DNA from: Echinicola pacifica DSM 19836
GTDB taxonomy: Bacteria; Bacteroidota; Bacteroidia; Cytophagales; Cyclobacteriaceae
Direction of reading: 5' to 3'
Assembly: GCF_000373245.1 (NCBI RefSeq)
Contig: NZ_KB890756.1
Coordinates: 160,003-224,002 of the forward strand
Length of the DNA stretch: 64,000 nucleotides
Shown here: positions 1-9,470 of the stretch, piece by piece
Numbering within the stretch: position 1 is the stretch's first letter
Layout: every line of letters begins with the position of its first letter
Notes under the pieces: model-generated
The model's input: only the letters and a program-made list of their open reading frames with translations
Database searches by the model: none
Told to the model about the DNA's origin: nothing
Position numbers and translations under genes: made by a program

Positions 1-2
1 CG

Positions 3-1091
3 ATGCTGCTGACGGCAAACCTAAGCCTGGCTCAGCAACTACCCTCCAAATCTGAGATCATGGAGCAAATGGTACTGACCAATCGCTACTTCATGAACAA
101 ATGGCCCGATCCGGGCCAAAATGTCATCACCAATAAAGAGCGCCCCAGTAATCTCTGGACCCGGGCGGTCTATTATGAAGGCCTTATGGAGCTCTATGCA
201 CTCCATCCCGACAAAGCCTACTATGACTACGCAGTAAGCTGGGGTGAAGCCCACCAATGGGGACTCCGAAATGATGTGGAAACCCGGCATGCTGATAACC
301 ACTGCGCAGGGCAGACCTATATCATGCTCCATCAAATCGAGCCAAAACCCGAAAGGATAAGGGACATCCAAGCCTCTATAGACGGCATGATGGACAGCTA
401 TAAAATTGATGATTGGGACTGGATAGATGCCCTGCAGATGGCAATGCCGGTATTTGCGCAGCTCACCAGCCTCACCGGGGACAAGAAGTACTCCGAAAGA
501 ATGTACCAGATGTATATGGATACCAAGGTCCGCCAAGGCCTCTTCAACGAAACCGACAACCTCTGGTGGCGGGACAGCGACTTCCTCCCTCCCTATCAGG
601 AACCTAATGGCAACGACTGCTACTGGTCCAGAGGAAATGGCTGGGTGGTGGCCGCGATGGTGCGCACCTTGGAATACCTACCACAGGATGACCCTCACCG
701 ATATGAATATGTACAGATGCTCCAGCGTATGCTAAAAGCCACCCTGACCCTGCAGCGAACCGATGGCTTCTGGAATGTGAGCTTACATGACCCTACACAC
801 TATGAGGGAAAAGAAACTTCGGGCACCGCTTTATTTCTCTATGGCATGGCCTGGGGAGTAAATAATGGCCTTCTCGAGAAAGACGTCTATATGCCCGCCA
901 TCACCAAAGCCTGGAATGCAATCGCTAAGGAATCCATCCATGACAATGGCTACCTAGGATACCTCCAGGGCACGGGAAAAGAACCTAAGGACGGCCAGCC
1001 AGTTACCTATACCAGCAAGCCTGATTTTGAAGATTATGGCCTGGGCTGCTTCCTGCTAGCGGCCAGCCAGGTCTATCATCTGGTGGACTAA
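3..1091 (+). CDS. GH105 unsaturated rhamnogalacturonyl hydrolase (5' end cut by window edge)
   Basis: Predicted to remove the 4,5-unsaturated uronic acid left on the non-reducing end of oligosaccharides by pectin or ulvan lyases. Seen: a WIDALQMAMP stretch with Asp142 at the position of the GH105/GH88 catalytic Asp, an RGNGW signature at residues 210-214, and an all-helical (alpha/alpha)6-type sequence of about 350 residues, the usual GH105 length. The first residues (LLTANLSLAQQ) look like the tail of a signal peptide, so the ATG at base 3 is probably internal and the true start lies left of the window. It is followed closely by a polysaccharide deacetylase gene. A second, more distant GH105/GH88-type gene lies at 5431-6810. 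Family call is firm; exact substrate is inferred. Confidence 0.88.
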   Translation: MLLTANLSLAQQLPSKSEIMEQMVLTNRYFMNKWPDPGQNVITNKERPSNLWTRAVYYEGLMELYALHPDKAYYDYAVSWGEAHQWGLRNDVETRHADNHCAGQTYIMLHQIEPKPERIRDIQASIDGMMDSYKIDDWDWIDALQMAMPVFAQLTSLTGDKKYSERMYQMYMDTKVRQGLFNETDNLWWRDSDFLPPYQEPNGNDCYWSRGNGWVVAAMVRTLEYLPQDDPHRYEYVQMLQRMLKATLTLQRTDGFWNVSLHDPTHYEGKETSGTALFLYGMAWGVNNGLLEKDVYMPAITKAWNAIAKESIHDNGYLGYLQGTGKEPKDGQPVTYTSKPDFEDYGLGCFLLAASQVYHLVD

Positions 1092-1155
1092 CGGAATTTA
1101 AACTTAATAGAGACCGTCTCCACCCAAAGTGGAACGGCCTTATTATCTTTGACCT

Positions 1156-1944
1156 ATGACCAAAGCCCTTATATTTTTCCTAGCTCTTATTATTTCTCAT
1201 CCGGCACCGTCTCAGATCCTAAAAAAAGCCATTCCTGATAAACTGGTAGTTTTGACCTTTGATGATGCCCCCGCCAGCCACTATTCGGTGGTGGCACCCA
1301 AGCTGAAAGAATACGGGTTTAAGGCTACTTTTTTCGTCTGTGAATTTCCTCCCAACTTTTCGGATAGCAGTAAATATATGAATTGGAGGCAGATGCAAGC
1401 CTTGGATAATATGGGCTTTGAAGTGGCCAATCATAGCCGAACCCATGCGAATATGGAGAGACTAGGCCGCCCCGAGATGATCGAGCAACTAAGCTATATT
1501 GAGGAGAAATGTGATTCGCTAGGCATCCCTCTGCCCAAAAATTTTGCCTACCCAGGCTATGGCCTCAGCCCATTGTCCCTGGAGGTATTGGAGGAGACAG
1601 GCTATGAATTTGCCCGGGCGGGAGGAAGCAGGGCCTATGACCCCTTGAGCGACCATCCTTATCTGATCCCCAGCTGGGCCACCTCCGCAGACAATAAGCA
1701 GGAAATCCTAGAGGCCCTCCAGCAAGCAAAGAAAGGGCAAATCGTGGTGCTCACCCTTCATGGCGTCCCCGATCTGGAACATCCTTGGGTCGATACGCCT
1801 ATTTCCCTCTTCGAGGAATACCTCGACTACCTTAAGGAAAATGACTTTCAGGTAATCGCCATGGAAGACTTGAAGGACTATATAGATCCCGACATAGCGC
1901 TAAAAGCCATCAGCCCCGACTTTGGCAAGCCCTATAAGAACTAA
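1156..1944 (+). CDS. exported polysaccharide deacetylase (NodB/CE4 fold)
   Basis: Likely metal-dependent deacetylase acting on N- or O-acetylated polysaccharide outside the cytoplasm. Seen: an N-terminal signal peptide of about 19 residues, the NodB motif TFDDAP with Asp36-Asp37, the metal-binding NHSRTH motif with His93 and His97, and a late LTLHGVPD segment resembling CE4 motif 5. The length (262 residues) fits a single NodB domain. It starts 64 bases after the GH105 gene on the same strand, so the two are probably co-transcribed and the enzyme may remove acetyl groups from the same glycan. The substrate is not visible from the sequence; peptidoglycan or chitin-type substrates are alternatives. 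Confidence 0.85.
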   Translation: MTKALIFFLALIISHPAPSQILKKAIPDKLVVLTFDDAPASHYSVVAPKLKEYGFKATFFVCEFPPNFSDSSKYMNWRQMQALDNMGFEVANHSRTHANMERLGRPEMIEQLSYIEEKCDSLGIPLPKNFAYPGYGLSPLSLEVLEETGYEFARAGGSRAYDPLSDHPYLIPSWATSADNKQEILEALQQAKKGQIVVLTLHGVPDLEHPWVDTPISLFEEYLDYLKENDFQVIAMEDLKDYIDPDIALKAISPDFGKPYKN

Positions 1945-2209
1945 TGCTGGAGGCCTTGCAGAAACTACGAAGTAAGAATGCTCTGTTAAACAGCCTTAGG
2001 CATTTCCGCTCGCTCCTGTGAGAAACCTACCTAAAGGCAATAAATTACATTACCCATCAATTCCTTATACAAAATCTATCAAACCCCCACCCTTCTCCTC
2101 TGCTAAGCGGGGAGGTAAAAAGCACCTGGTTTCATATCGCTAATATTTGCTCCATATTAAACCTTCCGATGATTTGCTCAGTCCAATGACAAATCAAAAA
2201 CCGCAGATT

Positions 2210-2683
2210 ATGTCAGGTACAAACATCAAATCATCGATCAGAAAAGCCGCTTTGCTTATAGCAATAGTGACTATAGGGAGTATTCAATTTGGCTATGCCC
2301 AGAAGAACAACAGGACTGTGGTGAAGAAAACCACGGTGACGATCCTCCACCATCCAAAGACAAAGCCCCTTAAAACGGTGAGGGCATTGCCCAAAAACAG
2401 CCTCATCATCCATCACAAATCCCTTCCCTATCATTATTCAGATGGCAATTTTTACCGATATACCGCAGGAACCTATCTGCTGACTGCAGCACCCATAGGG
2501 CTTACGCTTAGCGCATTGCCCAACAGGTCACAGCGCATCGCCTATGCAGGCAAGGTGTATTACTTCCGTCAGGAGACTTATTACCTCAAAACAAAAAGAG
2601 GATATGAGGTGGTGCATGCTCCCCGGGGTCTGGTAAATCCCTATATCCCCATCCTACCGAGCAGCCAGACAAGGGCGCGATAA
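2210..2683 (+). CDS. small secreted protein, DUF6515-like
   Basis: Function unknown. Seen: a signal peptide (basic N terminus, hydrophobic stretch, cleavage after GYA), a basic low-complexity region rich in Lys, Thr and His, then two short aromatic-rich units (YHYSDGNFYRY and KVYYFRQETYYL) followed by VVHAPRG. That order resembles the DUF6515 proteins of Bacteroidota, where a displayed-Tyr motif precedes a V-x-A-P-x-G end. The ATG at 2210 gives the best signal peptide; an in-frame ATG at 2186 and a TTG at 2147 are alternatives. No clear operon partner: 265 bases separate it from the deacetylase and 119 from the next gene. Confidence 0.6.
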   Translation: MSGTNIKSSIRKAALLIAIVTIGSIQFGYAQKNNRTVVKKTTVTILHHPKTKPLKTVRALPKNSLIIHHKSLPYHYSDGNFYRYTAGTYLLTAAPIGLTLSALPNRSQRIAYAGKVYYFRQETYYLKTKRGYEVVHAPRGLVNPYIPILPSSQTRAR

Positions 2684-2802
2684 ACGCTGGTAAATCGTTA
2701 TCCTGCAGGCCAAAGTTTGATTATTCTGCTTGTCAATTAAAGCAAATAATCCTACCTTCTGAGGCACTTAAACTTCTTTTTGCCAGCTAATGCTACAGTC
2801 TT

Positions 2803-3690
2803 ATGAAAAAACTCAATAAAAAGGATATCAAGCAAGAGGTATTTGACCTTTATGATGCTTATGCGCACAGTAAGCTAGAGCGCAGGGAATTTATCGAGAA
2901 GCTCTCCACCTATGCGGTGGGAGGAATCACGCTCACCGCGCTGACCAGCTACCTGATGCCCAATTATAATGACAATATCCAAGTGGCCCAGGACGAGCAA
3001 TCGCTCAATACCGAAACGATAAGCTATGATTCGCCCAAGGGAGGCGGGGAGATCAAGGCACAACTTTCACGTCCTGCAGATGCCAAAGGCAAGCTTCCAG
3101 GTGTGATCGTGGTTCACGAAAATCGGGGTCTGAACCCATATATAGCTGATGTGGGCAGGAGAGCCGCCATGGCTGGATTTATCAGTATTGCACCAGATGC
3201 CTTATCCCCGCTGGGTGGCTATCCTGGCAATGATGACGAAGGGCGTGAAATGCAACAAAAAAGAGATAGAAATGAGATGCTGAATGACTTCATCGCAGCT
3301 TTCACCTATCTCCAAAACCACCCGGAATGCAGCGGAAAAATCGGCGTGGTAGGCTTCTGCTTTGGAGGCTGGATATCCAATATGATGGCTGTGGAGGTTC
3401 CTGAGCTGGCAGCCGCAGTGCCCTTCTATGGCAGCCAACCTACCGCTGATCAGGTGCCACAGATAGAGGCGCCCCTATTATTGCACTTTGGAGAGCTCGA
3501 CCAGCGCGTCAATGCCGGATGGCCTGCTTATGAAGAAGCACTCAAAGCCAATAATAAAGAATATACCGCTTACTTCTATCCCGAGGCTAACCACGGCTTC
3601 CATAATGACACCACCCCCAGGTATGATCCCGAAGCCGCAAAACTCGCTTGGAAGAGAACCATCGATTTCTTTAATGAGAAATTGACCTAA
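2803..3690 (+). CDS. exported dienelactone hydrolase family protein
   Basis: Alpha/beta hydrolase of the dienelactone hydrolase family, probably cleaving an ester or lactone in the periplasm. Seen: the GFCFGG nucleophile elbow with Cys186 (Cys rather than Ser is typical of this family), Asp233 in GELDQRV, His264 in EANHGF, and HENRG with Glu106 at the position that interacts with the Cys in true dienelactone hydrolases. A twin-arginine-like ERREFIEKL segment (27-35) before a hydrophobic helix suggests export by Tat. A strong 19-base-pair hairpin follows the stop. The location between pectin-type enzymes hints at a carbohydrate ester or lactone substrate, but that is inference. Confidence 0.85.
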   Translation: MKKLNKKDIKQEVFDLYDAYAHSKLERREFIEKLSTYAVGGITLTALTSYLMPNYNDNIQVAQDEQSLNTETISYDSPKGGGEIKAQLSRPADAKGKLPGVIVVHENRGLNPYIADVGRRAAMAGFISIAPDALSPLGGYPGNDDEGREMQQKRDRNEMLNDFIAAFTYLQNHPECSGKIGVVGFCFGGWISNMMAVEVPELAAAVPFYGSQPTADQVPQIEAPLLLHFGELDQRVNAGWPAYEEALKANNKEYTAYFYPEANHGFHNDTTPRYDPEAAKLAWKRTIDFFNEKLT

Positions 3691-3708
3691 AGCTGGCTGC
3701 ATCAAGAG

Positions 3709-3755
3709 TCCTCAGCAGTATGGCCTCATTCTCATCGAGGCCATACTGCTGAGGA
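3709..3755 (+). terminator. 19-bp perfect hairpin after dienelactone hydrolase gene
   Basis: Arms 3709-3727 and 3737-3755 are exact reverse complements with a 9-base loop. It sits 19 bases after the stop of the + strand gene and before the convergent GH5 gene. There is no long T run directly after it, so it may be a bidirectional or factor-assisted terminator, or an mRNA-stabilising hairpin. Confidence 0.65.
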
Positions 3756-3904
3756 CCATTATTATAGCCTATAATTTTCTTTTACCTAAAATCAATTTTG
3801 ATCCGTAAGGATCGAATAAAATACTGGAAACGCAACGATCAGCATCTCTGGCAGGAAACCCAGATTCCGCGTACGAAAATGAATCGATAAGCAGCTAGAT
3901 TCGG

Positions 3905-4882
3905 CTATGGATTTTTCAGATATTCGCGCAGCATGAGCCCCCACTCTTTGATCTCCTGATCCTGCCATGGGCCGCCTGAGCTGGCCGCAGGAAGGAAAAT
4001 CGAGCAGGTCTCGTCCTTATCCGATACCGACCATGCCAGCCAGCTGATCTTATGCTGCTCCATCCACTTCAGCCAGGCATCCCAGGAGGCTCGGTCTATC
4101 TTCCCATCGCCCGAGGCTTCCATGGAGGCACATTCCGACACGAAAAGAGGCAAGCCTTTGGCCAAAGCATAATCGGCACGGTCACGCAGGGATTTCTTAT
4201 GAGTCCCCGCATAGAAATGCAAGGTGTACATAAGATTGTCATATCCTAGAATGGGATTATCGGCGGCTATATGGATATCCTGATCCCAATGAGGGCTGCC
4301 CACCAAGATCACATTGTCAGGATCCTCTGCCCTGATGACCTTGATGATCTCTTCACTATAAGCCTTCACCGCCTCCCAACTGTCATCCACGGGTTCGTTA
4401 AAAATCTCATAAATCACATGAGGATGATGTCCATATTTCCTGGCCATCTCTGCAAAGAAAGTCTTCGCTTCCTCCAGGTTAATATGATGGCTATGCCAAT
4501 CGATGATCACATAAATATCCTCGGAAATGGCTGCTTCGACGACTGCTTCGATCCGTTCTTTGGACCAATCAGGGCGATCAATATAGGCACCTTCGGGCTC
4601 CACGCCCATGGCAGCACGAACTACGCTGGCGTTCCAATCATTCTTTAGGTGGGACACCGCATCAGCATTATAAAAACGAGGCCACCAATTGTGCCAGCCG
4701 AAACTTATGCCTCGCAGCACCACGGGCTTCTCCTGCTCATCCACCAGCTGGCTGCCAGACACATGGAGGGCTTTCATAATTAGCGGTTCTGGCTTATCTG
4801 GCTCAGCAGCCTTGGACTGATCGGCTGGGTCGGCGCTACATGCGGTAAGCATTAGTAAGCCTAAAATCAAGAGTCTGTACAT
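3905..4882 (-). CDS. GH5-family glycoside hydrolase lipoprotein (endoglucanase-like)
   Basis: Retaining beta-glycanase of clan GH-A. Seen: lipobox LTAC with Cys15, so anchored in a membrane; NEP with acid/base Glu163; LHFY with His222; LFVSE with nucleophile Glu250; and a WLAWSVSDKDE segment near the C terminus typical of the beta-8 Trp region. The length (325) fits a lone GH5 catalytic domain close to GH5_2 cellulases. The upstream 548-base gap carries an ACAGTAC element at 5068-5074. Cellulose, xyloglucan or mannan could be the substrate; its presence in a rhamnose-centred locus suggests a mixed plant or algal wall target. Confidence 0.85.
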   Translation of the reverse strand: MYRLLILGLLMLTACSADPADQSKAAEPDKPEPLIMKALHVSGSQLVDEQEKPVVLRGISFGWHNWWPRFYNADAVSHLKNDWNASVVRAAMGVEPEGAYIDRPDWSKERIEAVVEAAISEDIYVIIDWHSHHINLEEAKTFFAEMARKYGHHPHVIYEIFNEPVDDSWEAVKAYSEEIIKVIRAEDPDNVILVGSPHWDQDIHIAADNPILGYDNLMYTLHFYAGTHKKSLRDRADYALAKGLPLFVSECASMEASGDGKIDRASWDAWLKWMEQHKISWLAWSVSDKDETCSIFLPAASSGGPWQDQEIKEWGLMLREYLKNP

Positions 4883-5430
4883 AAGTTGCTTAGGGTTTAT
4901 CGGTTAAATTACCTTCCAAAGGTAAACAGCCAAGAAGAAGATCAGGGGACGAAAATGTATGCAAATAGGGGTCATAATGATAACGGACCTTTCCAATGAT
5001 TCTTCGCTCAGGCCCACTATATGCATCAGCCAGCCGCTCATACCAGTCCTGTGGATAAGAGAGGAAAACAGTACGGGCTTATATCTAAGTGAATAAGGTA
5101 TCAATAATAAGGAATGAGCTGAAAAATCCATTCTAGACCTTAGCCTGCTGCCTTTCAGAATCCTTCAGTGTGCGGAGCAATGCAGGAAGATCCGGGGAAA
5201 TGACAGAAATGGTCCGGGCAGGCTTCCAGCCATCAAAAGTATATCAAGGCAATATGACTCTCAGTCTCCCGGCAGAATTGCCTCTATTAAAAAAATAAAG
5301 CTGCCTCATTTCCCCCTTGCCTTGGCTTCCGAACGAATCCGAAAATCAGCTGCATGCCCGATTTTTGGGTGGGAAGCAGCTGTGATCCAGGCTAGGTGAC
5401 TTATGAGGCAGCTTGAATGTTATAGATGAC
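4883..5430. other. 548-base intergenic region between GH5 and GH105 genes
   Basis: No convincing coding potential. It contains the putative promoter side of the GH5 gene, an ACAGTAC element (5068-5074), and near the right end a 12-bp inverted repeat that closes the GH105 transcript (separate entry). An open frame on the minus strand at 4904-5131 lacks a plausible start context and homology by eye. Confidence 0.5.
5298..5414 (-). terminator. long-loop inverted repeat ending the GH105 lipoprotein transcript
   Basis: AAGCTGCCTCAT (5298-5309) and its exact complement ATGAGGCAGCTT (5403-5414) lie just after the GH105 stop. On the minus strand the second arm is followed at once by TTTATTTTTTT, as in an intrinsic terminator, but the loop is about 93 bases, far longer than usual. 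It could be a terminator whose loop folds further, or a small structured RNA. Confidence 0.5.
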
Positions 5431-6810
5431 TTATTTGGAGGATTTATCTAATAATTGGACAGAGCTATCATTGATCTCAAACTCATGCATCTGCAACATA
5501 CGAATCACCTCGGCACCGGCAGCGATCACGGGACCATAGCCATGGGCAGCATAAGGATTGATCGGGCGATGGTAATAGAAGGCAGGGTCAAATCCCATTC
5601 CGGTACCCACGCAGGTTCCTTCCACCTGTCCTTTGTCATTCACCATGGTACTTACGGCATTCCATGCCAAAAGCGTCATAGGGGCATAAGCCTGATCATC
5701 CACCCATCCTTCATTTACCGCCTTAGCGATGCAATACGCATAAATGGCAGTGGCGGAAGTTTCCAGATAAGAGTCATTCTGATCCAGCAGCTGGTGCCAG
5801 AAGCCAGAGCCCGACTGCAATCTCGCTAGGCCTTTGATGTGTTTTTGTAATAGGTCTAAGATGAAAGGTCTGCCAGGATGATCTTCAGGCAGCGCTTCCA
5901 AAACCTCCACTTTGGTCAGGATAGCCCAGCCATTGGCTCTTCCCCAGTGAAACTGTGGATGGACATCCATTCCCTGGACCCATCCATGCATATAGAGCCC
6001 CTTCTCCTCATTGAACATACGGCCAGAGAATAATTTAATTTGCCGCACGGCCTCATCATAATACTTCTGCTTACCTGTATATTTCCCCATCTGGACGATG
6101 GCGGGCACACTCATATACATATCGTCCAGCCAGAGGGTATTCTTCAGGGGCCGATTTCTAGCCAGGGTACCATCCTCCAGTCGGAACTGGCTGGTCATGA
6201 TATAATTCATAAAATTATCTACCACCGGCTGCACATTGGCATCCAGCCCCGCCTGATCGGCCTTGATAAAGGAGGCACACAGCGCTCCGGCATCATCCAA
6301 AGCTCCAGGGTAAAGCACCGAATGTAATGCATGCTCCTTGCCTTCCACCTGCTGAAAATGAGGATAGAGGTCTGCAATAAACTTCACTCTTTCCTTGGTA
6401 TAATTGGTATATCGATCGTCTCCGGTCACCTCGCCAGCCAGCAGCATGGAGGAGTAAGTCACCCCCCACTCATAGCTCAGCAGTCTGAAATCTCCCTGAT
6501 CCAGCACAGAATTATTATCCACTTTGCTAAAGTCCGATAGGGCAGTTCCGTCTTTTTTGTCCAAGATTCTGGCAGGGGTGCTGGCCGCCAAATAATCATA
6601 CACCCGGTCAATTACCGCCTTCACTTCCTTCTGTTCTGGAAATCCATAAGGTACAGGATAGTCTGGCTCCAGCAGATGCAGCGGGGTATTGGTATCGGTA
6701 AGTACAGCTGGTGTTTCTGCTTTTTGCTCTTTTGCTGCTTCTGGCGAGCAGGCCAGACTTAGGCTTAGGATCCCGATCATGCCGGGTTTCAGGAGTTGTC
6801 TAACTTTCAT
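5431..6810 (-). CDS. GH88/GH105-type unsaturated glycuronyl hydrolase lipoprotein
   Basis: Second enzyme predicted to remove unsaturated uronic acid from lyase products. Seen: SLSLAC lipobox with Cys21, catalytic-type Asp229 in LWLDDMYMSVP, RANGW at 291-295 matching the RGNGW of the paralogue at the left edge, and a helical repeat pattern over about 400 residues. It is longer than the first copy because of an N-terminal extension and lipoprotein linker. It is transcribed away from the acetylesterase gene at 7185; the shared 374-base gap holds GTACTGT elements. Lipidation suggests a periplasmic or surface site of action. GH88 versus GH105 cannot be settled by eye. Confidence 0.85.
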   Translation of the reverse strand: MKVRQLLKPGMIGILSLSLACSPEAAKEQKAETPAVLTDTNTPLHLLEPDYPVPYGFPEQKEVKAVIDRVYDYLAASTPARILDKKDGTALSDFSKVDNNSVLDQGDFRLLSYEWGVTYSSMLLAGEVTGDDRYTNYTKERVKFIADLYPHFQQVEGKEHALHSVLYPGALDDAGALCASFIKADQAGLDANVQPVVDNFMNYIMTSQFRLEDGTLARNRPLKNTLWLDDMYMSVPAIVQMGKYTGKQKYYDEAVRQIKLFSGRMFNEEKGLYMHGWVQGMDVHPQFHWGRANGWAILTKVEVLEALPEDHPGRPFILDLLQKHIKGLARLQSGSGFWHQLLDQNDSYLETSATAIYAYCIAKAVNEGWVDDQAYAPMTLLAWNAVSTMVNDKGQVEGTCVGTGMGFDPAFYYHRPINPYAAHGYGPVIAAGAEVIRMLQMHEFEINDSSVQLLDKSSK

Positions 6811-7184
6811 AGAATATAATGGTAAAATTTGGGTCGTTTTTGATGACTAAATTTAAAAGCATAAAATTATCCTTTTCAGGCAATTCTCTGTACTGTACTG
6901 TGGGGGAAGAGCCCAAAACCATATACTACAGTACAGATTTGCCGCAGGCGATCAGTAGATTTAAAACCAAATATGCATTGGTCAATAAGTGGATCGGGGC
7001 AACAATAAAGATCTCTAAAAGGAGGCTCCAATCCGGAATATCAGGCTAGCAATAGGCAGTTCTGCCGAAGGGCATAGGACTCTTTTCCTAAACTACCTGA
7101 TTATATTCCAATCTCCGACTAAGAAGGACTCCAAATGCAAAAACAAGATGAATACCCAATAGAAAAAGATAAAATACTATATAT
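6811..7184. promoter_or_regulatory. divergent promoter region with an 11-bp inverted repeat
   Basis: Lies between the divergent GH105 lipoprotein gene and the acetylesterase gene. TCTGTACTGTA (6887-6897) is exactly complemented by TACAGTACAGA (6927-6937), and the left arm runs on into GTACTGTAC (6890-6898). The arms are centred about 40 bases apart, close to four helical turns, as expected for two dimers or a looped operator. A 76-codon open frame across the region (6819-7049) has no start context and is judged not coding. Confidence 0.55.
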
Positions 7185-8681
7185 ATGCGTAAAAAGATAA
7201 GCTATACCCTTCCCCTCCTCGCTGTGATGCTCTTATTGCTGGCTTTTGTAAGCAAGGAGAAAAAAACCACCTTATACATCATTGGAGACAGTACGGTGCG
7301 GAATAGCCGTGGAGATGGAGGCCCGGGACAATGGGGCTGGGGCACATTCATGCAGGACTTCTTTGACAGCAGCCGCGTGGAAGTCAGCAATCAGGCGATG
7401 GCCGGCAGAAGCACCCGGACATTTGTCAAGGAAGGCCGCTGGCAAAGAGTCCTGGACGAGCTAAAACCCGGGGACTATGTCATGATGCAATTTGGACATA
7501 ATGAAGGGAGCAAGCCAGACACCACCCGCGGAGGATACCGAGGCGTGCTCCGTGGCACTGGGGATGAAACGGTGGAATTGACCTGGCCAGACGGTAGCGA
7601 GGAGACCGTCCACAGCTATGGCTGGTACCTGAAGAAATTTGTCACTGAGGCCAGGGCCAAGGGAGCCGTACCCATAATCTGCTCAATGATCCCCCGCAAT
7701 AAATTCCCTGATGGAGAAGTGGAGCGTGCCCATCAGGATTACGGAAAGTGGGCTAAGGAAATAGCCCGCAAAACTGGCGCACCATTCATAGACCTCAACA
7801 GCATGGTGGCTGATCAGTACGATGAGTGGGGGCCGGAAGTGGTCAAGGGACTCTTTGAGAAAGATCATACCCATACCAATGAGGCTGGCGCTCGCATCAA
7901 TGCCTGGACGGTGGTCCAAGGACTAAAGGGGCTGGAAGACTGCGAACTAAAAACCTACCTCACTCAGGACAAGCCTACCTTATACCTCATCGGAGATTCC
8001 ACGGTGAAGAATGGCCAGGGAGATGGCGCCGGAGGACTCTGGGGCTGGGGCGACTATATGTCCCCTTATTTCGACCTGGAACATATAAAAGTTCAAAATC
8101 ACGCGTTGGGAGGTACCAGCAGCCGGACTTTCCAGACCTATGGTCTTTGGGAAAAAGTACGTCAAAAACTAGAGCCTGGCGACTATGTCATCATGCAATT
8201 TGGTCATAATGACAGCAGCCCACTGGATGACGAGGCTAGGGCCCGGGGGACCATACGAAGCGCCGGTACAGAAGCCGAAGAGATCTATAATCCCATCACC
8301 AATCAGCATGAAACGGTCTATTCCTATGGCCAGTACCTAAAACAGCTCATCACAGAAACGAAAGCAGCAGGGGCGACTCCCATCGTCTGCTCCCTAATCC
8401 CGAGAAACAGCTGGAAGGATGGGAAGGTAAACCGTGCAGATCAGGACTATGGGCTATGGGCTAAGCAAGCCGCAGAAACCCGTGATGCATTCTTCATTGA
8501 CCTCAACACCCGCATAGCAGACCACTATAACGAAAAGGGAGAAGCCTATGTCCGCGCACATTACTTCAACGAAAAAGACCATACCCACACCATACTAGAA
8601 GGCGCCGAGTACAATGCAAAAGCCGTGGTGCAAGGAATCAAAGCCCTCGACAACTGTGACCTAAAAGCCTTCTTGAAATAA
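7185..8681 (+). CDS. tandem-domain rhamnogalacturonan acetylesterase (two SGNH/CE12 domains)
   Basis: Predicted to remove acetyl groups from rhamnogalacturonan, opening the backbone to lyases and glycosidases. Seen: N-terminal hydrophobic export signal, then two complete SGNH domains (about 28-258 and 264-498). Each has the block I GDST (Ser36; Ser272), a block II Gly in GRSTRTF or GTSSRTF, the block III FGHN, and a DHTH block V giving Asp227/His230 and Asp465/His468. The two halves are clearly internal duplicates. Domain one has FGHNE where domain two has FGHND. A single CE12 enzyme is about 230-250 residues, so this is a genuine two-domain protein. It diverges from the GH105 lipoprotein gene. 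Confidence 0.87.
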   Translation: MRKKISYTLPLLAVMLLLLAFVSKEKKTTLYIIGDSTVRNSRGDGGPGQWGWGTFMQDFFDSSRVEVSNQAMAGRSTRTFVKEGRWQRVLDELKPGDYVMMQFGHNEGSKPDTTRGGYRGVLRGTGDETVELTWPDGSEETVHSYGWYLKKFVTEARAKGAVPIICSMIPRNKFPDGEVERAHQDYGKWAKEIARKTGAPFIDLNSMVADQYDEWGPEVVKGLFEKDHTHTNEAGARINAWTVVQGLKGLEDCELKTYLTQDKPTLYLIGDSTVKNGQGDGAGGLWGWGDYMSPYFDLEHIKVQNHALGGTSSRTFQTYGLWEKVRQKLEPGDYVIMQFGHNDSSPLDDEARARGTIRSAGTEAEEIYNPITNQHETVYSYGQYLKQLITETKAAGATPIVCSLIPRNSWKDGKVNRADQDYGLWAKQAAETRDAFFIDLNTRIADHYNEKGEAYVRAHYFNEKDHTHTILEGAEYNAKAVVQGIKALDNCDLKAFLK

Positions 8682-9054
8682 AAGTGGTCACCAGAAGGTT
8701 TTCCCTTTTTGATGAATATCATTTGTGGATGGAAAGAGAGGCTATAATATAGAATCCATTTATATTAAACCTCCGCTAATTACCTAAGCCCTATTTTCTC
8801 TATAATAGGATCGCCAATAGGATACTGAATGGCGGATTCCTTGTCTGGGCAATTGGGGATAGAGGGAGGGAAAGAAAATAAGTTGATGTAGAGAAAAAAT
8901 GAGTGATTATTAAAAAGAGGCCCGAAGTCATTTAGAGTAGAGGCTGAGGAAAAAAAGCGTGACCATCCTATTTGTTAGGGTGCCTTTGCGTATATGGAGG
9001 AAATACTAAAAGAGTAAAAAAGACTGACACTAGGCCAGTCTTTTTTACAATATA
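8682..9054. other. 373-base gap without recognised gene
   Basis: Purine-rich, no usable open frame and no recognised RNA. Its right end carries a hairpin terminator (9016-9046) that would serve both flanking genes. Confidence 0.4.
9016..9046. terminator. bidirectional intrinsic terminator
   Basis: AAAAAAGACTG (9016-9026) pairs with CAGTCTTTTTT (9036-9046) around a 9-base loop, giving an A run on one side and a T run on the other. It lies just past the stop of the minus-strand sulfatase remnant and would also end read-through from the acetylesterase gene. Confidence 0.75.
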
Positions 9055-9470
9055 TCAACTTCCGCCAGCGGTTGAGAGCTTCTTCATCACATCCTCCAAG
9101 TTGAAACTTGCAGGAGCTTGACGTGGTGGATATTCTTTGAATGTTTCCAGGAACTTACCTGCTTCTTTCTGTGCTGGCACGATCAGGAAGGCATGTCTTA
9201 AGACAAAATCCCAGTAAGTATTGGAAGTAATGTCGGCTTGCTCATAGGGATCTGCTCTAAGATCAAACATTTTTGGTAAGCGCAGAGGCGTAAATGGTTC
9301 TGCCCAAATCTTCAACGTTCCTTGCTGTCTTTGCTCCAAGAACACCAATTTCCAATTTTCGTATCGAATCCCCACCAATTGGGTATCATCATTAAAGTAG
9401 AAGAATTCCCTACGTGGTGATTTATCTACCTGGCCAGTTAGGTAAGGTACAAGGTCAAATATTGCAGCCT
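9055..9470 (-). pseudogene. C-terminal remnant of an arylsulfatase
   Basis: Only the last quarter of a type I sulfatase remains. Reading the minus strand from about 9470, the frame gives DLVPYLTGQVD, then RREFFYFNDD, RYENWKLVF, FDLRADPYEQ and a YPPR near the end, the order seen at the C terminus of sulfatases; the intact gene at 9920 has matching KWFYFTES, DRWKAVF, DLWADPQERYDL and YPPRP. The annotated-looking 107-codon frame begins inside this (9378). An in-frame stop lies just upstream, and no catalytic Cys-x-Pro-x-Arg region exists before it. Its orientation is opposite to the intact sulfatase, so it is not simply a broken neighbour of one tandem array. Confidence 0.8.

Noticed and set aside
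4904-5131. 75-codon minus-strand open frame upstream of the GH5 gene
   Set aside because: Hydrophobic by chance in AT-rich DNA, no start context, and would have to overlap the GH5 promoter.
6819-7049. 76-codon + strand open frame between the divergent GH105 and acetylesterase genes
   Set aside because: Overlaps a regulatory inverted repeat, has no ribosome-binding context and no recognisable features.
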